Shown: positions 38,201-53,200 of the stretch, piece by piece
Layout: each line of letters opens with the position of its first letter
Numbering within the stretch: the stretch's first letter is position 1
Notes under the pieces: model-generated
Seen by the model: the letters and a program-made list of their open reading frames with translations, nothing else
Told to the model about the DNA's origin: nothing
Databases searched by the model: none
Assembly (NCBI GenBank): GCA_035578175.1
Contig: JAQMRL010000007.1
Coordinates: 46,676,391 to 46,740,390 of the forward strand
Length of the DNA stretch: 64,000 nt
Direction: 5' to 3'
Source: Catonia carolina
Lineage: Eukaryota > Arthropoda > Insecta > Hemiptera > Achilidae
Made by a program: the position numbers and the translations under genes

Positions 38201-41200
38201 TTTAAATAAACAATAATAATAAAAAAAATTAATAAGATTGTAATCTGTTGAGATGAGAATCGCCGGTAAAGTTATTCACAGGGCTAAGTGATTGCTGTCA
38301 TTCAGATCAATGAATAAAATTATACGTTAATCAGAATTAATTAATCGTTAATTAGAAATGAAGTCACATTCAGACTGGGATGCGCCTTTCTCTTTTTAAC
38401 TATATTTAGTTCAGTTGACTAGTACTATTCATTGATAGAAAAATTGTGTATTGAGTTTTAGGTAGATAAAGGGGTTCATTTTGAAATGGAAACTGGCAAA
38501 CCGTTCTGGTAGAGATGGTTGGTAAGGTGGCTCTGAACAAGCGGAGCACTCGCTGCCCTCAGTAATGAGAAGAGCTCAACGGCTTACAGTGTACATCTGA
38601 TATCGAAACGAATAATCTGTCGTGCTTCTGTCACTTCCAAGAGACCTTAAAATATGGAATTAATTTATCTCCAATAGAACTACCTTGTTCGGTCATAAAC
38701 GAGATAAATCTGACTCCTAAACCAAATAGTCGGATCTTCTTTGAGATTTCTTTTTTAATTTTGAAACCATGTAAGACTGTTAATATTCTGGTTACACAGC
38801 TTATCGCAAAGACAAACACACTCATGTATTCAGATCAAGTGTTTCAGCGTCCAGAATTTTCTTGAGGAAATTTATTCGTGTGATCCTTTTCTTACCATTG
38901 GGGTCATCCCAGTAAAAAAATAAATAAATTGGTCAAGTAACCAATTCTGTTATTTTGTAATTCTGGTCAAATAAAATTCTGGACCACGTATTATGGATTA
39001 ACCCAAACAGTACGTGCTCGTAATGAAATGGTTCTAGCGACCGATACCAGAAGTTTAATGCAGTTTTCAACTGTTGACGATAAAAATGTAAGTTTTACTA
39101 ATGCACCCGATTCGAAAACAAATTACTCGATTGTAGAACAACATCAGATGTTGCCTTGCGGTTATTTCTCGGACTCTTACTCCGATCGGTTTTTCTTACA
39201 GACAAATATTAACCTATATAAGAAACATGATCCACATATTTAAGAAACCTCCTTAGCATATTATAAAATGGCGTATCCTTGTTATAATTATAATTACCTG
39301 TTTTGCAACGACAAGGGTCATGCTTATCCAAGTAATGTGACAATGTGTCCCAGCCTCCACCTACACGAACCATTACGTGGCTTCTCAGAACCTACAAAAT
39401 CACAAACATACAATACCAATAATAAATTAATTTCGCACATTGATACACTTATAATCACATTGCTAGACTGAAGATTGTGTTTAGTTGATCTGCTTTGACA
39501 AGTACAATCGGCACACATTAATATTCGGTTTTTGTTTGATCACATCAACGTAGTGTGCCAAAAAACATGAAGATCGTTTTCACGATCACGTCAACATTGA
39601 AGCACTTCAACTTTTGGATAATTGTGTAATAGTTAGGCGACTGAAAAGGACTAAGCCTGTAGATTTAGTGTGTTAAAATAAGATTACTAAAGTGTAATAG
39701 TGTGGCGAGTGAAAAGAACTAAGCTGGTAGATTTAGTGTTTAAGAAAAATAATAAAATTACGGTTAAACTATAAATAAGAATAAATTACATTTAAGTCAT
39801 GTATATAAGTTACTAAAACTAATGGTTAGCTACAAGTAATATTAAGCTACTTTTAAGTCATATAGTTATGTAAGTTACCAAATTAATGTTTAAATTAACA
39901 ATAGGATTAAGTTAGAGACTTAAGAAATTAATAAGTTAATAGAACACTGTGAAGTGTAATTAGAAAATAAGTGCTAACACCAGTGGGTGACTGCAAGATT
40001 ATATACATGGGGGGGGGGGGGATAATATCGCTAAAAAAACTGTTCGTAGTTTTAAGTAACTAATTACGGTAAATCTACAATAAAAAAAAACATCAACGTC
40101 GAAATTATGTTATTTATGTGCAACGCAACTTGGATGCAAAGTCCTTCAAAACCACTAAAACACACTCGCATCCACATAGCTATTGGAATTTGCCTCCCTT
40201 AATTTCTATTCATGACCTTCAATTATTGAAATCTGCTTTTACCCACACTAGGTGAAAAGAAATAATTTTAAGCGAATAAATACCGTACACATTTCATCTT
40301 CGTATGCCTATATGAAGGCATATGTTGTTGTTGTTTAGGTCATCAGCCAAAAAGGCTGGTTTGAACCCGCAGAGGTTTTACTAAGTAAAACGAGGAGTGA
40401 GGTGGTTTACCATTGCCTTCCTCACTGAGTGGAAAAGTATGCTTATCAGCATGCCAGGCCCTCTGAAAAGCACTTATTTTCCACTCTGCAAATGACACCT
40501 TCACTTCATTCACCACAGGGTCTGGCTGTATAATGAAATTCATTACTTTCAGAGGAGGTAACTCTGACTAGTGTCTTTAACACCTCTACCTCTTCTGTTC
40601 TTAAATGATTCAGTTATTTAATTGGCTGACCATGTGATAAGAAACAGAACTATTTATTTTAGCCCTGCAACGAACAGATTGAGTGCAAATAATCTGACAC
40701 TCCACCTGTTTATTATGGGCAGATGAAGGCATATATCAGCGATAAATCGCTGATTGATTATCAGTCGGACCACTTAATAGTCCATCAACCAGACCCTGTT
40801 TTTTTAACGATTTAATCTCACTTCTTCCCGTTTACGGCCAAAAATTACCCAGAACCGTACGTTGAACCTTACCGTTAGTTTGGTTAAACCAGTGGTCAGT
40901 AAATTTATCGAATCGACCCGTAAAAAACCTTAATATAAGTGAAAAGGAAGAGATCACTAGCATTAATGATACACTCTTACACGTCTCATCAGTAAAATCG
41001 TCATTTGAGTTGATGTACACCTATTCTACTACACTACTCTTTAATTTTTTGAAACATTTATCGGAAATTTTATAACGGAGTCAGCCTACGTTATAAGATT
41101 TCCACTTTCTCCAGCCGAAACAAATAAGACCACCTGTGTATTCACAAAGGGCTAATATGTTGTGCGTAGCCTATATTGTGGTGCCTTCAAGTAATACCTC

Positions 41201-44200
41201 AGTCATTTGACGTGCGACTGTCGCTAAACAAATTATTATTCTACACAGCGTCGGAAAGATAAACGTGGAGAAATATTTGATGACTTTACCAGAATTGCCA
41301 ACTACGAGTATTGCGATTTACTAATACCTACCTATCACAGTAAGATCTCCACAAAGCGATTTTAGTTGTATGATTCTTCTACTACTTTCTCGATTCATCG
41401 TAAAAAGGAAGCGATTCACGTGTTGGCCTCATTATCACACGGATCTTAAAGAACTTATTTTTTAACAAGAATATTGTTGCGATCTTTTATAGTGGCGCAA
41501 AAGAACATTCCTAGTTCAAAAGTATAACTTGAACGAGCTGTCTCCTGCCTTTCGTTTCTACAACTACCCTGCGCCCTGTACCGCAAATGGCAATCTCCAC
41601 TGTGAAACATTTTAAGTAGGCCATTCAAAAAAAAAAAAAAACATGTTCAACAGTCCTCTTACCGAAATTTATTTAACGGATTCGTGTTTAACTCTGTAAG
41701 AGCAGTAATTTAACATCAGTGGATGAAAGACGTTTTTCTTTGTCTGATAGGCCTACATTTTTAATTGCTATCTGAAATTAAACGAAACGAAATAATTCCA
41801 ATAATTAAAGCGATTTACTAGAAGTTAAGCAGGAAATTATAGTTCCAGGAACGTTACCCTGGGGTATTTGTGCAGCGGCTATTAAATTTCTGCAACTCGC
41901 TGATAACTGACAATGAGCACAATAATAATAAATTATATACTTGCAAATAAAGAAAATTTCCAAAATACCGCACTGATGTACATTAAACAAAGCCAAGGGC
42001 TTGCGTTATTTTGTGTTTAAAAAGATAGTACATTGGAAATTAAAACCGGATGCACGAGTGCATTCCGGTTTTAATTTCCTTCTTCCTTGTAATTTGGCGA
42101 AAATAACCTCATCTCGCGGCAGTCTTAAATCATCGAATTCTAGTCAATTTTACACACAAAAAACCAAACTTCTGATAAAAAATCGTGGCTCACCACAATA
42201 AAACAAGTCTGATAAAGGCCAAAACATGGCTGGTTTTATCGCTGTCGTATTTACCCACATTTTCATCGTACTTTGTATAAACTATCCCGTTTCGGAGTGC
42301 GCAAACAAAAGTACATGTTCTCGTTCTTCCTCGTGGCAGCCTACATCGTTTTTTCAATGAATCTACGCAATGAATTCACCGACTTAACCACTTAAAAGAA
42401 AGAAAGACAAGCTTGTACGTAATTTGGGGAAGCATTTCGCCTAAAAGTGGAAGAAAGCCTTGGTGTGAAACACTCACACGACTTTCTCTTGCCAATGTAA
42501 ATAACGAAAACATGATCTATGTTTAATCATTAGTAAACAGCGAAAAATGAAAAGCATAACCAAATTTTAATCATAAGTGTAAGACGCAAAATGAACTTAA
42601 CCTCTGTTCGACTTAGAAAATGGAAAATCACTAATGGACACTAAATAAGGATCTGTACAAAAAATGCTTGAAATAAAAGTAGTAGATTCTTTTATTTCCT
42701 ATAACTTTGTTTATATACAATTTTGTCATAATATGCATATTAAGGCCGCAGTATAACAAAAAACATCTTTTACCGATTTTGATGAGAAATATATAGAAAA
42801 TCATTATATAACACTAAAATAAGCGTTTTAGAAAAAATGTTAGAAATAAAAGTTGTAGGTTTTCAAATGTTCCACAACTTTGATTGTAATATATTTTCCC
42901 CCTGAAGCATATTAAGGCCGTAATCTTGAAAACCCCAGTTTTTTTCACGAGAGCACAGGCCTTCAAGAATTTTAGCAGACATGGCTAACCCTATTTTGTA
43001 AAACATACAAATTTAGTAAATGAGGCGATTTTTAAAAAAAATCGTTAGCTCATTTTTTCCTTGTTCGTATCCTGATTAAATTATCCGTTAATCCTGGACG
43101 TGCAGAGAGCACTGTTCATGCTGAACAAACTCTGCAAAGAATATAAGTTGACAATTTCGACGAAGAAGACAAAGGTAATGGCATTCAGCGGGAAGGAGCC
43201 AGTCAGAAGCAAAATTGTTATAGATAATAATATCGTGAAACAGATATCCGACTTTCAGTATCTAGGTTACAACATTACATGCCAACAGGATAAAGATGCT
43301 TACAATAAGATGCACCGATTTCAGCAAATATGCGGAACTATCCGCCCGACCTTAAAAATATCACCAGCAAAAACACGAGGGTGAGATTTTATAAAACATT
43401 AGCAGAACCGACCCTACTCTATGGCAGTGAAACTTGGGTGCTATCTAAGCGAGAGGAGAGTAGATTCCAAGCATCTGAAATGAAATTTCTTCGACATACA
43501 TATGTGTGTAGTAGAGAATATCGTTACAGGAATACCGAGATAAGGAAAGAACTCAACATCTTCTCTATAAACGACAAGGTATCTCGGAACAGAATGTAAT
43601 GGTTACAGCATGTGAACAGAATGAGGGAGGATAGGCTACCTAAGCAGACACTGGGCTATAAGCCGAAGGGCAGGAGAGAACGAGAAAGAGATGGGCAGAT
43701 TTGAGAGGTTCGGAACTGGCAGAGATGCCTAATCCTTGAAAGGCAGAAGAGGAAGATCGTTAGCTAATTTTTGAGAAAATTGCACGAATAAACTACAACT
43801 TCCGGTTGACCGATTTTAATGAAAATATTTTTTTCTAGTCCCGTAATGGTACTTAACGTAAGTTACAAGTTTCAACTTCGTACGCTATTCCATATTTGAG
43901 ATATTTTGTTCACATACAGAAGGCACACACAAATTGCTAAAAACAGGTTCTTTTGGCTTCAGGGGGCCTGAAAACGTGTATTTCCGGTGAAAACTCGAAT
44001 TGAAAAAATCGACATGAAAACAATCCTTCCTATATATTCATATAGGCAAGAGAAAGTAAAAAGGATGTGAAATTTTTCATCAGCACATAAATGTGCCTTT
44101 TGAGTGAGACTAAAAGTTGTTTGGCTGATAGACTATACAGACCGTTATTTTTTATAGCTGTTTTTATATGAATGGCTAAACGATCATTTTTATCTGTAGG

Positions 44201-47200
44201 CATTATGACGTTATGACATACTTTACATCTGACTGTAATACTAGTCAACTTGTACACAGTTTTTTTAAACACTATCGAGTACGTTGCGTTGTAACAGACA
44301 CTGCTTATCTATAAGTCTTTATGTTATTAGATTTGGTTGACCGAATGAAATCTTTAGAGTATTTGTCGCTTAGGATTGAAAAATGGAATATAACTTTCAC
44401 ATTTGAATCTGAGAGGAAAGTTTAATAGTTACTACTTGCCCAGTCAATGAAAGCATTTAGTTGGAATTAATTAGGGTGAGCTAAATTTCCGCAGGCACAA
44501 AGTAAACATCAAGAGTACTGTATCCTGAAAATTCCTCACTCGTACTCCGCGTTCTTCCTCCCCACCCTGTGCCAACAAACCTTGAATTTGCAGTGTTTTG
44601 CTTACAAGGCGTTTAGTTATCTCCCAACCTAAATCGCTTATCTGCGCAAACTTTGTATTCATAACTTTCTTTAATAATGCTCTATTAATTAGCTTCTATA
44701 AGATATTTCGATATCTATGATAAATTTTTCAATATTTACAAAAAAACTGGAAAAGTGGATTTTTTATAACCTTACATTTAAAAATAAATAAAATTTTTGT
44801 ACTCAAATTATTTAAAAAATGTTTTAAAAAAATCTTTTAGTTTATTTTATAAGCTTTATAATGATGTATAATACCTCGTAATTTTTGCGTATTTGACGCC
44901 AGAGATGTAGTTTTAGTAACAATGAAAAAGAGGGGGCGAACCGTAAAGTGCTCCGTTACTCAGCTTTCAAACGTACGATTCTTATTACACTATTTACCTA
45001 CGTAGTTATTTACAATTTTTACTATATTACTTGTTTCAGTTCTTTAAAGTATATTTTATGCTAAAAAATAATTATCCTAAATTGCTAAACATTAAAATAT
45101 TTATGTCAATACACAGTGATTGGATGATTACTTATGTATTGCATACGAAACGAACATAAATAATAATAAACTGAATATGAAACTTGAAATTTTTTGTTTA
45201 AAGTTTACCTGATGCTACTACAATTACATTTTGTTTGTATATATTTTTAGCTAAGTATACGCATCCTCAAAACTCATCACAATTTTTGATGGTTTTTAGC
45301 GCAACTGGCTTCTACGCCGGGGTCCCGGGTTCGATTCCCGGTCAGGTCTGGCATTTTTTCATCATTCATCTTCAACTATCATCCTTTTCACCGTCCGTAT
45401 TAGCAGTAATTGCAAAACGTCGGACGTCAAAATAGCAGGCCTATAAACAAATGTTTTGACTTGTATTTCTAATATTAAGTTATTTACTGTAGGAATGGAT
45501 TCTCAGAACCTTTAGTAACTATATAAGAGCTTACTAATACACTGAGAAGCTTTTAGAGCTAAGGAATTAAAAAAAACAACAATTAATTTTTGAAATTTGC
45601 ATTTACAAAACGGATAAAATGTCAAGAAGAACAAGATACGAAAATTCGAAAAATAATATCACGGTTTAAGGAGGATTAAAAATAAATTTTTTGGCAGGTA
45701 GAAGGCATGTAAAATAAAATATAGATTTAAAATTGATAAAAAATTGGCCAAAATATGGTGATTTTGTTTTCCCAAAAGTTTGAAGCCCGAGTATCGACAA
45801 TGAAGTAGTCGTTGAAACGAAAACTGAATTTAAAAGCGTTTAAAGAAAGGTGACTTTTAGAAGTCGATACATCGAAACTGGGATTTGGCAATACGAATGA
45901 CAATAGATCTGCTAGGAGATTTTTTTGATAATACAGAATTGTTATCAAAACGTAAAAAATTGACGAAGAACTCATAAAAGAAACCACGAAACTTGATGGT
46001 AGTTTCTACTGGTCGTTTATGTTGAGAAATTTCGTCTGTTTACCCACGGGATTTCCTGATACTTCCGTAAAAAGTCACCCACTATATCTTTAAAATAATA
46101 CAATCGGCTCTATTTCCTATCGGACAAATAAAGATGATGCCCAAAAGTATTGTAGAAAAAACTTTAAATGACATCGGTATTATTCACGAAAGTGCAACCA
46201 CTCAAAAATTAAAGAAGAGTATTCCACTTTAGCCATAACCGTAAAGACCATTTAATTTTCCAAATGCGTATAATAAAAAAGAATTTTTTTATTTTAATTC
46301 CTGTTTCTGTTTTACGTCCAGCTGTTTTACAACTACTGCTAATGCAGACGATGCATGTAATATATTGTGTATATACCATGTAATATATTACATGAAGGAA
46401 ATATTTAAAATTAGAAATTTTAATGGCTATAGTTTAAAGACTGACCAAACAACAATAATCATAAACCAAAAATAAATCATAGGTCATTAAACGATGTTAA
46501 AGTGATCCTCCTTCATGTAGTTAGAAAATAAATAGTATAATTGAAAAAAAAAACAATTAATTTTTGAAATTTAAATTTACAATACGGATAACTTGATGGT
46601 AGTTTCTGTTTCAAATGTAAAGTAATAAACTGTGTAAATAACATAATGTAAGTAGCCTAAAATAATACTCATAAACGTGGTATTTAATTATAAATTAATA
46701 GAATAGCAATTAAAAAATTGCTAAATAGAGAAAAAAAACACATTTTAAAAACCTTACCAATGGCAACTAACAATACCTTAATACTGAAGGGCCCCCTCGA
46801 GAACCCTCGAGTGATAGGTGAAAATGAATTATGAAAAACTGCCAGACCTGACCGTGAATTGAACCCGGGACCCCGGCGTAGAAGCCAGTTGCGTTGACCA
46901 CTATACCTTGGGTCAGCCAAAATAAAATAGACGAAAATCTGATACTTTCTGAAGGATATAGTTAATTTTTCTAAAAATTTCGAACGAATAGATATGCCTA
47001 CTGATAACGATCACCCTAAAAGGCGATGACCGAGACGACACTTCTAACGACCCTTTTAATAAAATTAACATGATTGTACATAATAATATTACTCTATTAA
47101 AAAAACAACACCAGATATAATAATATTTTTGTGAATTGCAAGTAATGCACTAAAAATACATTCTTACACATAAGTAATAAATATTTTTTTACGTACATCC

Positions 47201-50200
47201 TACGTATGTATTATTCTGACGTGTTTTATTGTTCTTGTAATGTTCACTAAATGTAAGAGTAATAAACTTTGTAACTAACATAATGTAAGTAGCCTAAAAT
47301 AATACTCATAAACCTGGTATTTAATTACAAATTAAATAAAAAAACTACCAAAGAAACAATTACGAAAATAAAACTAAAGCTAAACAGCAAATAATAAAAA
47401 TAAAGCGAGAAATTAAGTATTGCCGAGGAATAGGCTACTTGTGTGGGATTCAGCCATTATTATGATTATAAAATTAAAAATAATTACAAATGAATACACC
47501 TATATTAAATGTTTCGTGCTTTTTTTAAAATTTGAAGCCATTTTATGATACACTGTAATGCTGTGTATTTATTTTCTGTAGCTTTCTCTATCATATACAG
47601 CTTCACTAGTTGTGTAGGACAACTTTATTAAGTTTGATTATACGTATTAGGATTTATGTACAGATATGTTATAAAACAGAGTATTCAACTGAAATGTATC
47701 AAAAACAACTTATATTTAAATTAGCTACGTCATTTTAATTCGAAATGCCTAAATATGTTTAATATGTGCCCCACTGTGCGGTGTCGGCACGACCGTTAAA
47801 AACGCCTTCATAAAATTTCGTACGTACATGTTTTAATCATCATTATCTCATAAATTATTAATTTTATGGAAAATTCTTCGTGAAGAAAACATCCTACGTC
47901 TGACTGTGAACGAGATGATACATGGTCTGCTGAAATCGTATCACAAATGACCAAGTCGTGGTTGATTTTTTGCATCTAGCATTTTGGCCCGAATTTTTAA
48001 TAATCATTATTAAAAATGAGAGATATCAAATCACAGAAATGTTTAACATAAAAAGCTTTTCTAATTGAATCACATCTGATACAAGTGGATTCTGTTTAAG
48101 ATGATGATGAAACATGAGATAAAAAATCGATGCAGTAGCAAAAATTATGAGTACACTTACCCGAACAAATATTAGAACTTTGGTGTCGCCTATCCTGTAT
48201 TTTCCTTCTGACACTCTGATCATAGGAAACTGTGTGGGACACTTACATCTTTCCACCAAATCTCTGACCTGAAAAACAATAAAAATCATTAATACAATTA
48301 AAAACAAGAATAATAAATACAGCAGTATCTATGATAAATGGTTAAAGAAAACAGCTGCAGCTATAACAGGAGACTGCAGAAAAAATCGGTCTATGAATAT
48401 CCACCGAAAATAGGAAATTCATCGGTGATTTTAGCACGCTTAAGAAGCACCTAGAAAGAATCCAAACCAGGATGATGTACAAATGCCAATCTGCGAGTAG
48501 AAAATCGAGATGGTAGTGATGTGGTGTGGTGGTTTTTATGGGTGTTGTTAAGGTTTTCAGACTAAAGGCTGGTTTGAACCTGTAGAGGCTTTACTAAGTA
48601 AAACAAGAAGTGATGTGGTTTATCATTAACTTCCTCACTGAGTGGAAAAGTATGCTTATTAGCATGCCAGGCCCTCTGAAAAGCATCTACTTTCCATCCT
48701 CCAAATGACACCTTCACTTCATTCACCACAGGGTCTGGCTGTATAATGAAATTCATTACTTTCAGAGTAGATAACTCTGATTAGTGTCTTTTACACCTCT
48801 GCCTCTTCTGCTCTTAAATGATTCAGTCATTTAGTTGGCTGACAATTTGATAAGAACAGAACTATTTATTTTATCCCTGCAACTAACAGATTGAGTGTAA
48901 ATAATTTGACACTCCACCTGCCTGTTATGGGCACCTTTATGGGTAGAAACGGTAAAAATGATGGACAAAGGAAAGGAAGCAAGCAAAAAGCAGTGAAATT
49001 GGAGAAAATGAGCAATAATGAACAATGTGGACCGAGTGGATGACACTACGATCGATGACCCTTGGACAGGGTTATTTCACCTTCCTTCGATCCAAACACA
49101 CCAAAAATCTCCAACAAGAATAGATCACAGAACATTAAATATACTGTGACATTACTACTAGTTGGTACGCTGGAAATGGCTACGGTGAGATAGTTGATAC
49201 TATATGAAAAGGTGTTTTGTTTCGTGACTGGCCTCGGAGGGGTGGAGTGGTAGTGTATCATTTAGGATAATCTGCTCCTATTGTCATTTCTTGTATTCTT
49301 TTGTGATTAAATTTGATACAATTTCTAGTGTTTTCCAATTTTTGTATTTGTGTATAGTACTTTTTTATGATTTATTTACAAAATTTCACAGAATCCCTTT
49401 ATTTCGCTCTTTCTCGTACAATCTACCTTTTAATTATTGCTTCCAGAATATATGGAAGAAGCCTTTGTATTATTATTCACGTGTTTCTATTCCTTTTTAG
49501 AAAACCTAAAAGGGTATGAAAGAGCTAGCTCCGTTTGTCAGTGAGTTAGTTGAATTCAGTCAGTTCAAGTTTTAATACGGAATGCTATTAGTGTGAAAAA
49601 ATTGTATACATTGTAATTAAGAAAAGGTTTGCATGTTGTACTCAGTGTATTAGGTTGTAGGTAAGAGGTAATTGTTAAATGTAACAATAATTCTATTGTT
49701 AGTGAAGTTTGTTTAAGCTTTACGTTTTTGTAATAAAATTAAGGAAATCTGTTTATTATTTATTATAACCAGATCCGGGAAGAACCAAGGCTTAGTTGCT
49801 ACAATACAGAGACAAATTTAAATGTATAATGAAAAGTTTCTGCCCATGGACAATGGAACACATACCGCAATAGTTTCGTTCATTTAATCTGGTTGCAGAT
49901 ACCATACACTGAAAATGAATTACATTCACTGACAACGTTTGTAACATTTTTCTACACTTTTACAGCATTCAAGGGTTTTACGGAGGTCATCGAACAAGTC
50001 CCTGTTTGGTTTACGTTCGGTAGGAAAAATTAGAGGCAACTAGATAAAAAAATGCTGACTGTTGTTTCCTCTTAGATAATTAATTCCAAAGTGTAAGGTG
50101 TAATCTGAAACATGTTTAGTTACATCGTGTACACATTCTTGGAAAATACATGTTATCGATAACGCGTAACTGGGATGGTTTATCGTTAACTAACAGTTTT

Positions 50201-53200
50201 ATTTGAACTGCTCTGCACCATACCCATAATCTAAACGGTTTTCATTGATTTGAAACAATTAAATATCAAGAAACGCTAATTTAAAATGTCTTCATCACAT
50301 TAATTCCTCGTGGTTACAAGATACGAATATTAAATTTTATCCGCTGAGAATTCATAAAATGAATGAAAGCTGCACGCAATCTAACGGCAACAAACGGATT
50401 CACTCTTTTTATTACGCATAATTTAGCTATTTATTTTTATTTCATTGCAACTATTTCAATGTAGCTGTTGCATCGATTCCGTTTCCGAAATTTTTAACCT
50501 GAGTGATTTTGTCCTGGAAACTCACTCTTGCAACACACCTCTTCCTCGCTTTCCTGTTCATTTTCGTTAAAACCCTTTAATTCAGTGCTCTGAAATTTAT
50601 ACCCAGTTCAATGTTTTAAGTTTTCTTGGTTTATAGCCATTTATTTGGTTTATAGCTTTTTGAGAAAGTCTGTGACCTCTTCAACCGTTTATTTTACACC
50701 TATCGTCCGATGTCTAAGAATTTGTTTTGTTAATCGTTTATTTTTTAGTGAATTGAGTTTTCGTTTCGGTTTTTGGCCTGCTTTTTATCTTAAAAGTTAT
50801 TTTCGAGCATTTCTACTGCCATGCAGTCAGTGTTTCTATTTTCCGTTCATTAAGGTGAGGTTACGGCTTCCAGAAATATTTTATCCATATGAATACAGGC
50901 TCTCTAGAATGTCACAAAGGGTGGTCAACTATGTTACCCAGACGACAAGCTGGCAATAACATAAAGTCACACTCCTCGTTCCAATCACACCAACTCTTCG
51001 TAAACAGTCGACATCTCAGATTTCCTCATTCGCTTAAGTACTTACCGACTCTAAACCGACCGTATCGGGAAAGATCACTTAATTCGACATTATTATAACT
51101 ACGCGAAGAAAATAGTATGAATTCTTTAGAATTCCTCACCCTTTAGAATTTCACGGGGTCACCACTTGAAGAAAAGCAACTCATTTGACCCAACTTTCCG
51201 GCAATGGAATCAGCCAAATCTGATGGCTCAAATCGTGTGCGGTGCAGGCTTCCAAAAAGTCAGCGATTTTTATTTATAATATGTCGTCAGGTACTGCAAG
51301 TCACAACCGTTCCAATCGATACCGCATATTGACGCGATGTTAAATTTGGGACCACCATCCATGCACACGGGGTCGTAGTTTTAAGAATCGTTTTGGTGAA
51401 CACGATTTACTCTAACGCGCAACCACATTTTCGTTATATTTTTCTTTAATATTAATTTTGTGCATACTCATAAGCATGGTAAACTCGGTCGATCGACAAA
51501 AATATTTCACATCCCTAAGGTACACACTACCCACTGTAATCACTGGTTCTTGTGAACACACGATCTCACACCACATTTACCTGTATCGACTTCAACATTC
51601 TTCACCGATCTAGGCTCACGCTTAAAAAGTGAAGACCGGTATCATGCTGGTCAGGTATTTTCTTTTCTCTGCAGTCTATATTTATATTTCATTCGGTAGT
51701 ATAAACAGGTATCCGTGAATACATTCAGTGTCATGTGTTTCATCTAAGATCAAGCGAATTTCACAATTTAACCGTTATTTATTACCATGCAGGCCGATAA
51801 ATAATAGACAAACGAATGATATAGGACTGATTCTCTATTAGGAATTTTCAATTAGCTCTGTATAGAAAATGGAGAAGGTTGTAGGCTATTATACAGTCGG
51901 TTGTCGGCCACGATCAAAAGACTGTGGATGGAAGACGCGAGCAATTCATTTATTCGCAGTGCTGTGAAGACAGCGCCCTCGACACTTTTAGGCTATCTAT
52001 TCACTTTTAAATCGCCTCTGGCAAACACTACAGTTCCTCAATTCCTGCAGTGTTTTGCTATTAATTATGCCCTCAGTTTCACTGCGATCAAAAACGCTAG
52101 CTCCAATTTGATCATCATAAAGAGAACAGTAAAAATCAGTAAATACGATCCGTTTCATACATCTGTGATCATCTTGTTCGACCGATACGCTGTGAAGTTT
52201 CCTGATACTGCCTACATTTTTGTATAGACTTTATCTGTTTAACACAGCCGTATCTGGTCAAAAACATTTAAATCGCTCTGCAATCCCGCCAAATATTCTT
52301 CAGCGTATATGCTTGCTGAGGATCTGGAACGGTCTCCTTAATATATTTTTTAAATAAAAAATAACAAGTAACAATAAATTTTTCCTCTTTGTTTGTCTAG
52401 TAAACAATACGAGTAATATAGTACAGAGTTGAGGAGTTAAAATTCGTATGGATCAGTAATGATATTATCTTTTTGTGAAATTCGGAAATGCTACAGCGTC
52501 AAGGTTTTAAGATATTTAGAAGAAAACAGAATGACATTGTTTACCTAATTCACAAATTTTCCTTTTTTAATTGAAGTGATTTATTTTGCTGAGTAGGCGT
52601 ACTAGGTTTCAAACAGCGGTTTTACCTCGGACGGTTCTGAAGCAATGATGGATGTTTTGGTCCGGTGGAAGATCTACCGGTTCATGAGGTCTGATTAAAG
52701 AGAATAAAGAGAATAAATGTGACTGGTTGAAATATTACGCCTTCTTATAAACGTACCTACAACTGTTTTTATGATGAAATTGTGGCTCTAGTGGGTGGAT
52801 GTGGTAAGGGAGAGCGGTGAGCCGGATATATGATATCCGGATTATGAAGGGAGGAAAGCATTTTTAATAGTATAAAAGAAAATTTAGAAGCGCTTACCAT
52901 TTCGTCTAAGCTCTTCAGATCGTTTGTAACGATCTGAGGAAGAGGTCCGTATTGTGCGACGTCTTCATCATCGGTGAGGTCATCTTCTTCTTCCTGGTTA
53001 TCCAGTCCGAATCCGTGTAAACCTCTTTGCATCTCCCTCTTATCGGCCGCTATTTCCCTGTCGATTTCTCTTTCTAACTGCACCAACATAGGGGCCGGCA
53101 TTCCTAATCTCGCACCTCGACGCGCTACTTCTAACAAGCATAGTATCACATGTTTCTCGTTTTTCCTCATGATCAGGTCATCCGTTTCGAACAGAAGACA

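Larger units (their letters stand above)
45565..47336. repeat. locally duplicated intronic segments
   Basis: ACAATTAATTTTTGAAATTT with flanks occurs at about 45580 and 46553. ACTTGATGGTAGTTTCT occurs at about 45990 and 46584. A block of about 85 bp with CATAATGTAAGTAGCCTAAA occurs at 46615-46700 and 47250-47336. These look like local segment duplications of an unidentified repeat. Confidence 0.6.
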
